A stretch of 64,000 nt of DNA, taken from contig NZ_VRLV01000007.1 in NCBI RefSeq assembly GCF_009760925.1, forward strand, positions 62,001 to 126,000. The letters run 5' to 3'. The notes beneath the pieces are model-generated. The model was not told the origin of the DNA, searched no databases, and saw only the letters and a list, made by a program, of their open reading frames with translations. The DNA is from Nonomuraea typhae (lineage in GTDB: Bacteria; Actinomycetota; Actinomycetes; Streptosporangiales; Streptosporangiaceae). Below are positions 42,971 to 51,615 of the stretch, piece by piece (within the stretch, counting starts at the first letter, position 1; each line of letters opens with the position of its first letter). Position numbers and translations under genes: made by a program.

Positions 42971-44653
42971 ATGCACGAGACCGTCACCCGCCGCGCCTTA
43001 CTGGGCGCGGCGGCGGCCACCGCCGTCCTGACCGGCACCGCGGCCAGGGCGGATTCCCCAGATGGCGGCCGCGACCGCGGACGGCCCCAAGACGACTCCG
43101 CCGTGCTCCTCGGCCAGTGGGCCCAGGCGCCCGGCGCCCACCCGCTCGTCCCCGACGTCTCCCGGGCCGGGTACCGGCTGGGCGCCCGGCTCCCGCGCGG
43201 GGGCCGGGTGGTGACGCGGGTGACCGACCACGGCGCGCGGGCCGACGGCGTCACCGACTGCGCCCCCGCCTTCAACGCCGCGCTGAAGGCGGCCGGGCAA
43301 CGCGGCGGCGGGGTCGTGCTGGTGCCGCCCGGCACGTACCTGCTGAACGCGCCCGTCTTCATGCACTGGTCGAACGTGGTCCTGCGCGGATCGGGCCGCG
43401 AGGCCACGATCCTGCACTTCGCCAGGCCCCTGGACGACGGCTACCGCCAGGCCCGCCAGTCCAACGGCAACAGCCGCTGGTCGTGGACCGGCGGCCAGGT
43501 CTGGTTCATCTCGCCGGAGCGCCGGGCGCTGTCGGAGGCCGAGGACTTCGCCGGCACCGAGAACTGGCTGGTGGGCGAGACCCTGGCCACGGTCGCCGCG
43601 GCCACCAGGGGCGCCCGCACGCTCATGGTCTCCGGCACCGCCGGCCTGCGTCCCGGCGACATGGTGATCCTGGAGACCGAGAACCGCCCCGACGCGGGGC
43701 TGCTGAAGCACGTCTCCGGCGACGTCCCCGGCGCCGCCGCCTACGACTGGCCCCGCCGCGCCCCGCAGTTGGTGACCGGATCGGGCGGGCAGTACATCCA
43801 GTACGCGAGCTTCCAGTGGCCCGTGCGGGTGCAGGAAGTCCTCGGTCCCCGGCTGGTCAGGCTGGCCCAGCCGATCCGCTACGACCTGCGTCCCGAGTGG
43901 CCGGCCAGGCTGCGCGCGATCGGCCCGGTCGTCCACGACAGCGGCCTCGAGCGGCTGACCGTCCGCAACGCCCTGGCCCCGATGACCGCGCACAACAAGC
44001 ACCCGGGCGCCAACGGCGTCTGCTTCCAGGCGGTCCACGACTGCTGGGCCTTCGACGTGCGGGTGGAGAACTGCGATCTCGGCTTCGGCTTCACCACGGC
44101 CAAGTCCAACACGCTGAGCCGGGTGAGCGTCGGCGGCCGGGCCGCCCACCACAGCTTCGCCTGCCGGATGCAGTCGCACGACAACCTCGTCGAGGACTTC
44201 GAGATCGAGGCGTTCACGGTGCCCGTCCCGGCGGGCGCGGTGCACCACGGCCTCAACCTGGAGGGCCTGTCCTCGGGCAACGTCTGGCGCCGGGGCACGA
44301 TGGCCGAGGGCACCTTCGACACCCACCGGGCGCTGCCGTTCGAGAACGTGCGCACCGACATCACGCTGGTCAACAACGGCCGGGTGGGCGGGTCCGGCGC
44401 CTCGGGGCCGTTGTTCGGGGCCCGGATCGCGCACTGGAACGTCCGCATCACGAGCGGCAGCCCGTACGCGCTGACCATCGGCGACGTGGCCCCGCGCAGC
44501 GTGTCGGTCGGCATCCAGGGCGCGAACGGCACCGGCAGCGAGCTCACCCCGGACTTCGCCGGCGACCTGGAGTCCTTCACCGCCCTGCACGGCGCCAAGC
44601 CCTCGGTCGCCGACCTCTATGCCGCCCAGCGGGAGATTATTGACAGGCACTGA
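42971..44653 (+). CDS. Tat-exported beta-helix protein, pectate-lyase-like
   Basis: A 560-residue exported protein. The signal has TRRALLGAAAATAVL, a twin-arginine-like motif, with a likely cleavage near ARA. The body reads as a right-handed beta-helix of the Pectate_lyase_3/GH28-related type: VTRVTDHGARADGVTDCAPAF, GGVVLVPPGTYLLNAP, then repeated turns (NVVLRGSGREATILHF; VHHGLNLEGLSSGNVW). No certain catalytic residues could be assigned. It starts 18 nt after the GH29-like gene and probably shares its transcript. A TTA codon is codon 10 (42998). It is likely to bind or cut an extracellular polysaccharide. Confidence 0.82.
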   Translation: MHETVTRRALLGAAAATAVLTGTAARADSPDGGRDRGRPQDDSAVLLGQWAQAPGAHPLVPDVSRAGYRLGARLPRGGRVVTRVTDHGARADGVTDCAPAFNAALKAAGQRGGGVVLVPPGTYLLNAPVFMHWSNVVLRGSGREATILHFARPLDDGYRQARQSNGNSRWSWTGGQVWFISPERRALSEAEDFAGTENWLVGETLATVAAATRGARTLMVSGTAGLRPGDMVILETENRPDAGLLKHVSGDVPGAAAYDWPRRAPQLVTGSGGQYIQYASFQWPVRVQEVLGPRLVRLAQPIRYDLRPEWPARLRAIGPVVHDSGLERLTVRNALAPMTAHNKHPGANGVCFQAVHDCWAFDVRVENCDLGFGFTTAKSNTLSRVSVGGRAAHHSFACRMQSHDNLVEDFEIEAFTVPVPAGAVHHGLNLEGLSSGNVWRRGTMAEGTFDTHRALPFENVRTDITLVNNGRVGGSGASGPLFGARIAHWNVRITSGSPYALTIGDVAPRSVSVGIQGANGTGSELTPDFAGDLESFTALHGAKPSVADLYAAQREIIDRH

Positions 44654-44675
44654 TCATCCGAAGAAGCTTTCTTTC

Positions 44676-46610
44676 GTGACGACAGGTCGTGGTGTCTTAG
44701 CCGTCCTAGCCCTTCTCCTCACGTACCTCCTCAACCCGGCGCAGGCGGCCGCCACCGCCTCCGCCGCCTGTGCCACCAACCCCGCCACGCCCAAGCGGCA
44801 GTTGCGGGCCATGTGGGTGGCCAGTGTCGCCAACATCGACTGGCCCAGCGCCACCGGGCTCAGCGCCGCCGCCCAGCAGGCGGAGTTCCGCTCCTGGCTG
44901 GACCTGGCCGTGCAGAAGCGGATGAACGCGGTCGTGGTGCAGATCCGGCCCACGGCCGACGCGTTCTGGCCCTCGCCGCACGAGCCGTGGTCGCAGTGGC
45001 TGACCGGCACCCAGGGCGGCAACCCCGGCTACGACCCGCTGGCCTTCATGGTCGCCGAGGCACACGCCCGCAACCTGGAGTTCCACGCCTGGTTCAACCC
45101 CTACCGGATCGCCAACCACGACGACCCCAACCGGCTGATCTCCTCACACCCGGCCCGGCGCAACCCCGGCTGGCGCTTCGCCTACGGTGGCAAGCTCTAC
45201 TACAACCCGGGCATCCCGGCGGTACGCTCGTTCATCCAGGACGCCATGATGGACGCGGTCACCAGGTACGACATCGACGGCGTGCACCTGGACGACTACT
45301 TCTACCCCTATCCGGTCAGCGGTCAGGCGATCCCCGACGCCGCCACGTTCGCCCAGTACCCGGGCGGCTTCACCGACGTCAACGACTGGCGGCGCAACAA
45401 CGTCAACCTGCTCATCCAGGAGCTCGGCCAGCGCATCCACGCCGCCAAGGCCCACGTGAAGTTCGGCGTCAGCCCGTTCGGCATCTGGCGCAACCAGAGC
45501 GCCGACCCGCTCGGCTCGGCCACCTCCGGCCTGCAGTCCTACGACGCGATCTACGCCGACACCCGCCGCTGGGTCAAACAGGGCTGGATCGACTACATCA
45601 CGCCCCAGCTCTACTGGCACATCGGCTACAGCGTGGCCGACTACAAGGTCCTCACCGCCTGGTGGGCCGACGTGGTCAAGGGCACCCGCGTCCAGCTGTA
45701 CGTCGGCCAGGCCGCCTACCGCGCCGGAGTCGACGCCAACTGGCAGCGCACCGCCGAACTCTCCGACCACCTCACCTACAACCGCCAGCACCCCGAGGTC
45801 CGCGGCGACATCTTCTTCAGCGCCAAGGACGTCAAGGCCAACCGCATCAACAGCATCTCCACGATGACGGCCGCCCACTACACCAGACCCGCCCTCATCC
45901 CCGAGTACGGCACCGCCGCCGCACCGGGCGCCCCGGCGATCACCGCGGCCACCCGCGGCGCCGGCGGCGTCAGCCTGAGCTGGCAGGGCCAGGGCGCCGC
46001 CTACGCCGTCTACCGGGTGGACGGCTCGCCCGCCACCGACCCGTGCTTCTTCGCCGATGCCCGCAACCTGCTCACCACCACCCGCGCCACCTCCTTCACC
46101 GACGCCGGCGCCGCCGCGGGCAGCACGTACACCTACTACGTGAGCGCGCTCACCCGCACCCACCAGGAGAGCGGGCCCAGCGCCGGCCGGGTCGTCACCG
46201 GAGGCGGCGGCGAGACCTTCAGCGTCGTCGTCGACAACCAGGACCCCGGCTTCGCCGCCACCGCCACCTGGGGCACCTCCGCCTTCTCCGGGCAGCGACA
46301 CGGCGCCGACTACCGCTTCGCCGCGCCGGTCGCCGCCAGCGACCCCGCCTGGTTCAGCGCCGCCATTCCCGCCACCGGCAGCTACCGGGTCGAGGTCTGG
46401 TATCCGGCCGACCCCGGCTACAACAGCGCCACGCCGTACCTGGTGGCCGGGCAGACGATCAAGGTGGACCAGCGCAGCGGCGGCGGCGCGTGGCGCAGCC
46501 TCGGCACCTTCACCCTGCAAGCCGGGACCGGGAACGTGGTGGGCGTCAGCAGATGGACCTCGGCCACCGGCTATGTGATAGCCGACGCGGTACGGATCAC
46601 GAAGGTGTGA
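44676..46610 (+). CDS. Secreted GH10-like (YngK/GHL10) glycosyl hydrolase with C-terminal golvesin-like domain
   Basis: A 644-residue exported protein. From the GTG at 44676 it has a signal peptide (VLAVLALLLTYLLNPAQA). The catalytic part is a TIM-barrel of the family-10-like (YngK, DUF187/GHL10) type: LRAMWVASVANIDWPS, VVQIRPTADAFW, FHAWFNPYRI, DIDGVHLDDYFYPYP, GVSPFGIWRN and DYITPQLYW. A fibronectin-type-III-like segment (about 450-530) and a golvesin/CBM-like end (DNQDPGFAATATWG) follow. Relatives hydrolyse glycans, possibly cell-wall related. A TTA codon is codon 8 (44697). It lies 22 nt after the beta-helix gene stop in the same run. Confidence 0.85.
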   Translation: MTTGRGVLAVLALLLTYLLNPAQAAATASAACATNPATPKRQLRAMWVASVANIDWPSATGLSAAAQQAEFRSWLDLAVQKRMNAVVVQIRPTADAFWPSPHEPWSQWLTGTQGGNPGYDPLAFMVAEAHARNLEFHAWFNPYRIANHDDPNRLISSHPARRNPGWRFAYGGKLYYNPGIPAVRSFIQDAMMDAVTRYDIDGVHLDDYFYPYPVSGQAIPDAATFAQYPGGFTDVNDWRRNNVNLLIQELGQRIHAAKAHVKFGVSPFGIWRNQSADPLGSATSGLQSYDAIYADTRRWVKQGWIDYITPQLYWHIGYSVADYKVLTAWWADVVKGTRVQLYVGQAAYRAGVDANWQRTAELSDHLTYNRQHPEVRGDIFFSAKDVKANRINSISTMTAAHYTRPALIPEYGTAAAPGAPAITAATRGAGGVSLSWQGQGAAYAVYRVDGSPATDPCFFADARNLLTTTRATSFTDAGAAAGSTYTYYVSALTRTHQESGPSAGRVVTGGGGETFSVVVDNQDPGFAATATWGTSAFSGQRHGADYRFAAPVAASDPAWFSAAIPATGSYRVEVWYPADPGYNSATPYLVAGQTIKVDQRSGGGAWRSLGTFTLQAGTGNVVGVSRWTSATGYVIADAVRITKV

Positions 46611-46625
46611 GCCGTGTTTCAATGA

Positions 46626-46647
46626 CCTCCTAGGCTGATCTAGGAGG
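46626..46647 (+). promoter_or_regulatory. Hairpin that hides the ribosome binding site of the carboxypeptidase gene
   Basis: CCTCCTAG (46626-46633) and CTAGGAGG (46640-46647) form a perfect 8-bp stem with a 6-nt loop. The 3' arm contains AGGAGG, the ribosome binding site of the ATG at 46652, and the 5' arm is its exact anti-sequence. In mRNA the site would be closed unless the stem is opened. Alternatively the repeat ends the upstream transcript or binds a regulator. Confidence 0.6.
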
Positions 46648-46651
46648 AGCC

Positions 46652-48694
46652 ATGCGTGGCTTACGTGCGTCAGCAAGTGTCCTCGCGATAACCCTCTCCC
46701 TCGCCCTGTTACCCACCACGGCGGTGCCCGCCGCCGTCACCGCGGCGCCGCCCGCCGAACCCGAGCCCGCCTCCCTCATGACGATCTCCGTGCCCGGCCG
46801 GGCGGCGTTCGACCGCCTGGTCGCGCAGGGGGCCGACCTCACCGAGCGGGTCCGCCCGCAGCCCGACGGCAGCATCCAGGTCGACGCGGTGCTCACCCCG
46901 AGCCAGCTCGCCGCGCTCCAGCCGCTCGGCATCGCCAGGGCGGACACGACCGCGCCCGCGCCGCCCCAGCAGAAGGGCAGCGCCCAAGCCGACCAGATCG
47001 TGATCGAGCGGGCGGTCTGGTTCAAGTCCCGCGACGGCTACTTCCTGTCCGTCGAGGCCACCAGCAGCGCGGGCGGCACCGCCGCGCTCACCGCGGCCTG
47101 GCGCGGCTCCCACGGGAGCGGCGGCACGGTCGCCATGGTTCCGTACGTGGACGCGGGCGCCTATCTCGGGCACCAGTTCACCACCCCGGCCCCGGCCGAT
47201 CGGCGCCCGCAGTGGGTGACGGTCACCTCCGCGGGCGGCGGCAGCACGCAGGCCCGGGTCAGGGAATGGCCGGACGGCGAGCGGCCCGACCGGACGGTGC
47301 CCGGCTACCAGAAGGACTTCATCACCCAGTACATGCCGCCCGACCAGATCAACGAACGGGTCCGGGCACTGGCGAAGCGCTACCCGCACCTGGCCGAGAT
47401 CATGGCTCTGCCGTACAAGACGAACGGCTACCGCCGCCACGCCCAGGCGCAGTTCGGGACCGTCGTGGTGACCTCGCTGGCCTACGGCTCCGAGGGCGGC
47501 AACGACGTGTCCGTCGAGTTCGTGGACCCCGGCGCGCCCGACCGGGCGCTCCAGGTCGGCGTGCGTGGCAAGAGCGTCACGGTCAGCCTCGCGACCGGCT
47601 CCGGTGGGCAGCTCACCAGCACCGCCGCCCAGGTCGTGGCCGCGCTCAACGCCGGGGCGGGCACGCTGCTGAAGGCGACGCCGTACCGCGACGACCCGGG
47701 GACGGGCGTGGTGGCGGCCGCGGCGCGCACCCCGCTCACCGACTTCCTCAAGGCGCCCGCGAGCGTGTCGCGCAAACCCGCGACCGTGCTGGCGTTGCGC
47801 GTCGGGACCAAGCGCAACGGCTCGCGCACCGGCGTGATCGCCTACTCGCAGGAGCACGCGCGCGAGTGGGTGACGCCGCTGGTCACGCTCGAGGCGGCCG
47901 AGCGGCTGCTGCGCAACTACCAGCGCGACCCCGCCACCCGCAGGCTGCTGAACCGCACCGAGATCTTCATCGTGCCCACGGTCAACCCCGACGGCGCGAA
48001 CTACAGCTTCTACGACTTCAACCTCCAGCGGAAGAACATGGTCAACCACTGCCCCGCCGCACAGGCCGACCCGGCGCTGCGCAACACGTGGGGCGTGGAC
48101 ATCAACCGCAACTACGCCTCCGGCTCGCTGTTCGACGGCTACTTCGGCGCCTCGGCCAACTGCCAGAGCAGCGTCTACGCCGGGCCCGCCGAGCACTCCG
48201 AGGCCGAGAGCGGCAACGTGATCTGGCTGGCCAAGACGTTCCGCAACATCAGGTTCGCGCTCAACGTCCACAGCTACGGCGGGTACTTCATGTGGCCGCC
48301 CGGCGCGTACAAGTTCGACGGCCGGGTCACGCTGCCCCGGCCGAGCCCGGCCGAGGAGGCGTACTTCCTGCGGTCGGCGCGCACGATCGAGCAGGCCATC
48401 GCCGCCGAGCGCGGCACCGTCACCTGGCCGCAGCAGACCGGCCCGGTCACCGACGTGCTGTACTCGGCCGCCGGGAACTCCGCCGACGAGCTCTGGTACG
48501 ACTACGGCGTCTTCGGCTGGGACTTCGAGGTCGGCAACGACCTGTGGGACCCCGCCACCAAGACGTGGCAGCCGGTCGGCTTCCAGCCGCCCTTCGAGGA
48601 GGGGCACAAGGAGGCGATGGAGTTCGCCTCCGGGCTGATCAGCCTGATCGGGGTCGCCGCCGACTACCGCTCGGCGGGGACGGCACAGCAGTGA
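46652..48694 (+). CDS. Secreted zinc carboxypeptidase, M14 family
   Basis: A 680-residue exported metallopeptidase. A Sec signal (SVLAITLSLALLPTTAVPA) is followed by a long propeptide/N-terminal domain to about 230. The M14 catalytic domain has Zn ligands H-E in QEHAREW and H in NVHSYGG, the substrate-binding DINRNYASG and NPDGANYS, and the catalytic glutamate in the FEVGN/FEEGHKEAMEFASG region. It should remove C-terminal residues from peptides outside the cell. Codon 4 is TTA and a second TTA lies in the signal. Its strong Shine-Dalgarno is inside a hairpin. It ends with a terminator hairpin. Confidence 0.92.
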   Translation: MRGLRASASVLAITLSLALLPTTAVPAAVTAAPPAEPEPASLMTISVPGRAAFDRLVAQGADLTERVRPQPDGSIQVDAVLTPSQLAALQPLGIARADTTAPAPPQQKGSAQADQIVIERAVWFKSRDGYFLSVEATSSAGGTAALTAAWRGSHGSGGTVAMVPYVDAGAYLGHQFTTPAPADRRPQWVTVTSAGGGSTQARVREWPDGERPDRTVPGYQKDFITQYMPPDQINERVRALAKRYPHLAEIMALPYKTNGYRRHAQAQFGTVVVTSLAYGSEGGNDVSVEFVDPGAPDRALQVGVRGKSVTVSLATGSGGQLTSTAAQVVAALNAGAGTLLKATPYRDDPGTGVVAAAARTPLTDFLKAPASVSRKPATVLALRVGTKRNGSRTGVIAYSQEHAREWVTPLVTLEAAERLLRNYQRDPATRRLLNRTEIFIVPTVNPDGANYSFYDFNLQRKNMVNHCPAAQADPALRNTWGVDINRNYASGSLFDGYFGASANCQSSVYAGPAEHSEAESGNVIWLAKTFRNIRFALNVHSYGGYFMWPPGAYKFDGRVTLPRPSPAEEAYFLRSARTIEQAIAAERGTVTWPQQTGPVTDVLYSAAGNSADELWYDYGVFGWDFEVGNDLWDPATKTWQPVGFQPPFEEGHKEAMEFASGLISLIGVAADYRSAGTAQQ

Positions 48695-48700
48695 GCGTAC

Positions 48701-48738
48701 GTCCGCCGGAGTAGCGGCGCGACCGCTCCCCGGCGGAC
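48701..48738 (+). terminator. Two-storey terminator hairpin after the carboxypeptidase gene
   Basis: GTCCGCCGG (48701-48709) pairs with CCGGCGGAC (48730-48738), and inside it AGCGG (48713-48717) pairs with CCGCT (48723-48727). The two coaxial stems start 7 nt after the stop. Confidence 0.7.
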
Positions 48739-48795
48739 GCGACGGCGGCCGGGACGGAGGACGGTGGTGGCGTTCGCCCTCCGAAGGAGACCACC

Positions 48796-50022
48796 ATGAT
48801 CACGCAAGCCGTCCTGGCCGCCACGCTCGTCCTCACGCCCGTCCCCGACTGGGTCAGGAGGACCGCAGTCCCGCTGGTCACCATCGACCCGGCCGCGCCC
48901 TTGGACGACCTCGCGCCGATGACCCGCATGGTCGGCGGGGCGAAGGTCGTCGGCCTGGGCGAGTCCACGCACGGGGCGCACGAGGAGGCGCTGCTCAAGC
49001 ACCGGGTGCTGCGGCACCTCGTGGAGAAGATGGGCTTCCGCACGATCGCCTGGGAGGAGGACTGGACCACCGGCCAGATCGTCGACCGCTACATCACCGA
49101 GGGCAAGGGCGACCTCGACGCCGTGGTCCGGCAGCTGACCACCACCTGGCAGGCCGAGGAGGTCCGGGACGTGCTGCGCTGGCTGCGCGGCTACAACGCC
49201 ACCCACAAGGACAAGGTCCGCTTCGTCGGCGTCGAGTTCTACGCCACCCGTCCCGCCGCCTACGACGCCGTCGCCCGCTACGTGGCCAAGGCCGCCCCCG
49301 CCAAGCTCGACGAGGTCAAGGCCCACCTGGACGCCATCCGGCCGCCGTCGGACGAGATCGGCCCCTACTTCCGTGAACTGTTCGAGAGCGGGCGCGACAT
49401 GAAGCCCTACATCGCCCACGCCCGCGCCGCCTACAACGCCGTCAAGAGCCTGCCGGAGACCCGCGCCCAGCAACTGGCCCTGCACAACGCCCGCCAGATC
49501 GTCTCGTTCCACGAGTACATTCACCGCAAGGGCGACACCGGCTACCGCGACCAGCAGTCCTCACGCAACCTGCGCTGGTGGCAGCGCCACTCCGGGGACA
49601 AGGTCGCCTACTGGGCCGCCAGCGCCCACACCGCCAACGCCCCCGACCTGCGCGTGTCCCTGCCGCCCATGCCCGAGCTGCGCTTCGCCACCGCCGGCTC
49701 GCACCTGCGCCGCTGGTACGGCCGGCAGTACCTGTCCATGGGGTTCACCTTCGACCACGGCACCCTGAAGGCCGGCAAGGTCCCCAGACCGCCGCGCGAC
49801 TGGTACGACCGGCCGCTCGGGGACGCCGGCCTGCGGCAGTACGTCCTCGACCTGCGGGTCGGCACCCCGTCCCAGCTCTACCGGCCGGCCAGGATGCGGG
49901 GGATCGGCGGGTACGACCCCAAGCGGCCCTTCGACTACTACATGTACGGCGGCACGCTCCCGCAGTGGTTCGACGTGATCGTCCACCGGCAGACGATCAC
50001 CCCGCTGCGGGTCCTCGGCTAA
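48796..50022 (+). CDS. Erythromycin-esterase-family protein
   Basis: A 408-residue protein of the Ere family. It shows VVGLGESTHGAHEE, RTIAWEEDW, FVGVEFYATRP, SFHEYIHRKGD and VAYWAASAHTAN. Ere esterases hydrolyse the macrolactone ring of erythromycin; many family members are uncharacterised or linked to other esters. A weak signal-like hydrophobic start (ITQAVLAATLVL) may allow export. Catalytic His and Glu positions of Ere (GLGESTHG, FVGVE) are present. GAAGGAGA upstream supports the ATG. Its stop overlaps the convergent kinase gene by 4 nt. Resistance function is possible but not shown. Confidence 0.85.
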   Translation: MITQAVLAATLVLTPVPDWVRRTAVPLVTIDPAAPLDDLAPMTRMVGGAKVVGLGESTHGAHEEALLKHRVLRHLVEKMGFRTIAWEEDWTTGQIVDRYITEGKGDLDAVVRQLTTTWQAEEVRDVLRWLRGYNATHKDKVRFVGVEFYATRPAAYDAVARYVAKAAPAKLDEVKAHLDAIRPPSDEIGPYFRELFESGRDMKPYIAHARAAYNAVKSLPETRAQQLALHNARQIVSFHEYIHRKGDTGYRDQQSSRNLRWWQRHSGDKVAYWAASAHTANAPDLRVSLPPMPELRFATAGSHLRRWYGRQYLSMGFTFDHGTLKAGKVPRPPRDWYDRPLGDAGLRQYVLDLRVGTPSQLYRPARMRGIGGYDPKRPFDYYMYGGTLPQWFDVIVHRQTITPLRVLG

Positions 50023-51575
50023 CGGAACAACTGCCCGGGCGCCTCCCGGCCGGTGACGCCGCCGACGCACCGATACACCCGGTCGCCCTTCTCGAACCGC
50101 GCGGCGCTCGGCGGCAGCACCGTGGTCATCCAGCGGCTGCGCTCGACCTGCTCCTTGCCCCGACGGGAGGCCAGCATGGTCGCCACGCCGCAGACCTTCT
50201 TGATCGTCGGGTGGCGTTCGAGGTCCTGCTGGTCGTAGGTCTCGGAGTCGGCCGGGATGCGGCCCACGGCGAACGTCTCCCAGCTGTGCTTCTCCTCGCA
50301 CCCGAGCCGCCTGGCCCGGGTGTCCCCGGCCACGATCGCCAGGCCGCCCCAGCACTCCGACTCCTTCACGCACGCCGCGCCCGCGCCTTTCACCTTGGCG
50401 GCCGGGCAGTTCTCGGTGTAGGTGTCCAGGCCGGGGAAGGCGGCGGGACTGGCCTGGCCGGTCTTGGCGGAGGAGGACGGCCCCGGCTGCAGGGTCGTGG
50501 CGCCCGGGCCGCGCAGCGCGTAGACCCCGACGGCCGCCCCGGCCCCGACCGCCACCACCAGCGCGGCCACCAGCCCCACGCCCTTGCGCGCCTGCTTCCG
50601 CCCGGCCCGCCTGGAGGACCGGGTGGAGGCGTCGCCGGGAGGGGACGTGGCCGGTTGGGATGGGACCCCGGGATAGCCGGGAGGGGAGGTGGCCGGTTGG
50701 GACGGGACTCCGGGATAGCCGGGAGGGGCCGGTTGGAAGGCGGGTGAGGGGGCGGCCTGCCGTACCGGAGTGGCGGGGTCGACGTGGACGGCGGCCAGGG
50801 CGTCGCGCAGGGCGGCGGCGCTGGGGGTGCGGTGGGCCGGGTCCGTCGCGAGCGCGTCGCGCAGGACGGCGGTGAGCTGCGGCGGCACGCCCGGCACGTC
50901 GGGCACGGGCAGGCGGTGCAGGGCGAGGATCGCGGCCAGGTTGGCGATGCCGGACTCGGGGAAGCGCGGCGGCCGGCCCGACAGCAGCGCGTAGAGGGTG
51001 GCGGCCAGCGAGTAGACGTCGCCCGCGGGGCTGGGCCCGGCCAGCTCGAATGCCTCCGGGGGCGCGTAGGCGGGGGTCAGGGACTCGCGGGTGACCGAGG
51101 CGTCGGGGCCGGATTCCGGCATCGTGGCCAGCCCGAAGTCGGACAGCGCGACGTGCCCGTACCGGTTGATGAGGATGTTGCCGGGCTTGACGTCGCGGTG
51201 CAGCACCCCCTGCGCGTGCGCCGCGGCGAGCGCGTCGGCGATTCGCACGCCGGCATCGCGCACCTCGGCCGGCGAGAGCCGCTTTCCCGCCAGCGACCCG
51301 CCCGGGCACAGCTCCAGCACCATGTACGGCCGGCCGTCGGGCAGCAGCCCGGCGTCGTAGACCGGCACGACGTGCGGATGCCCGGACAGCGCCCCGGCGG
51401 CGGTGACCTCGCGCAGGAAGCGCCGCCGGTCGCGTTCTGACAGCAGGACCCGGTTGTCGACCTTGAGCGCGACCTCACGGCCGACCGCGGACTGCAGGGC
51501 GAGGTAGACGATCCCGAACCCGCCCTGGCCGATGACGCCACGGATCTCGTACCCGGGCAGCGAAATGTCGGACAC
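50019..51575 (-). CDS. Membrane Ser/Thr protein kinase with extracellular cysteine-rich domain
   Basis: A 518-residue Hanks-type kinase. The catalytic domain occupies about 5-265: GQGGFGIVYLA (P-loop), ALKV (ATP lysine), HRDVKPGN (catalytic loop), SDFGLAT (Mg binding) and the activation segment up to APPE. A proline-rich linker with two copies of a 14-residue repeat (PGYPGVPSQPATSP) follows, then one membrane helix at about 330-352. The outer domain (about 370-518) has several cysteines (ENCPAAK, AACVKESECWG, GCEEK, KVCGVA, YRCVGG) and no known fold. The kinase probably senses an outside signal and phosphorylates cytoplasmic proteins. The GTG at 51575 starts the kinase domain. A longer frame upstream is unlikely. 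Confidence 0.92.
   Translation of the reverse strand: MSDISLPGYEIRGVIGQGGFGIVYLALQSAVGREVALKVDNRVLLSERDRRRFLREVTAAGALSGHPHVVPVYDAGLLPDGRPYMVLELCPGGSLAGKRLSPAEVRDAGVRIADALAAAHAQGVLHRDVKPGNILINRYGHVALSDFGLATMPESGPDASVTRESLTPAYAPPEAFELAGPSPAGDVYSLAATLYALLSGRPPRFPESGIANLAAILALHRLPVPDVPGVPPQLTAVLRDALATDPAHRTPSAAALRDALAAVHVDPATPVRQAAPSPAFQPAPPGYPGVPSQPATSPPGYPGVPSQPATSPPGDASTRSSRRAGRKQARKGVGLVAALVVAVGAGAAVGVYALRGPGATTLQPGPSSSAKTGQASPAAFPGLDTYTENCPAAKVKGAGAACVKESECWGGLAIVAGDTRARRLGCEEKHSWETFAVGRIPADSETYDQQDLERHPTIKKVCGVATMLASRRGKEQVERSRWMTTVLPPSAARFEKGDRVYRCVGGVTGREAPGQLFR
50635..50718 (-). repeat. Two 42-bp in-frame repeats in the kinase linker
   Basis: Two adjacent 42-bp units (50635-50676 and 50677-50718) differ at only a few positions and encode the 14-residue repeat PGYPGVPSQPATSP twice, with a partial third copy beyond. 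They lie in the proline-rich linker between kinase and membrane helix, and copy number may vary between strains. Confidence 0.75.
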
Positions 51576-51615
51576 CTGGGGAAGCGTAGCGGTCTGCCAC
51601 GACACCCGAGAGGGT

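Noticed and set aside
48796..50022. Proven macrolide resistance gene
   Set aside because: Only family-level motifs of erythromycin esterases are seen; substrate is not determinable from sequence and no macrolide genes are nearby.
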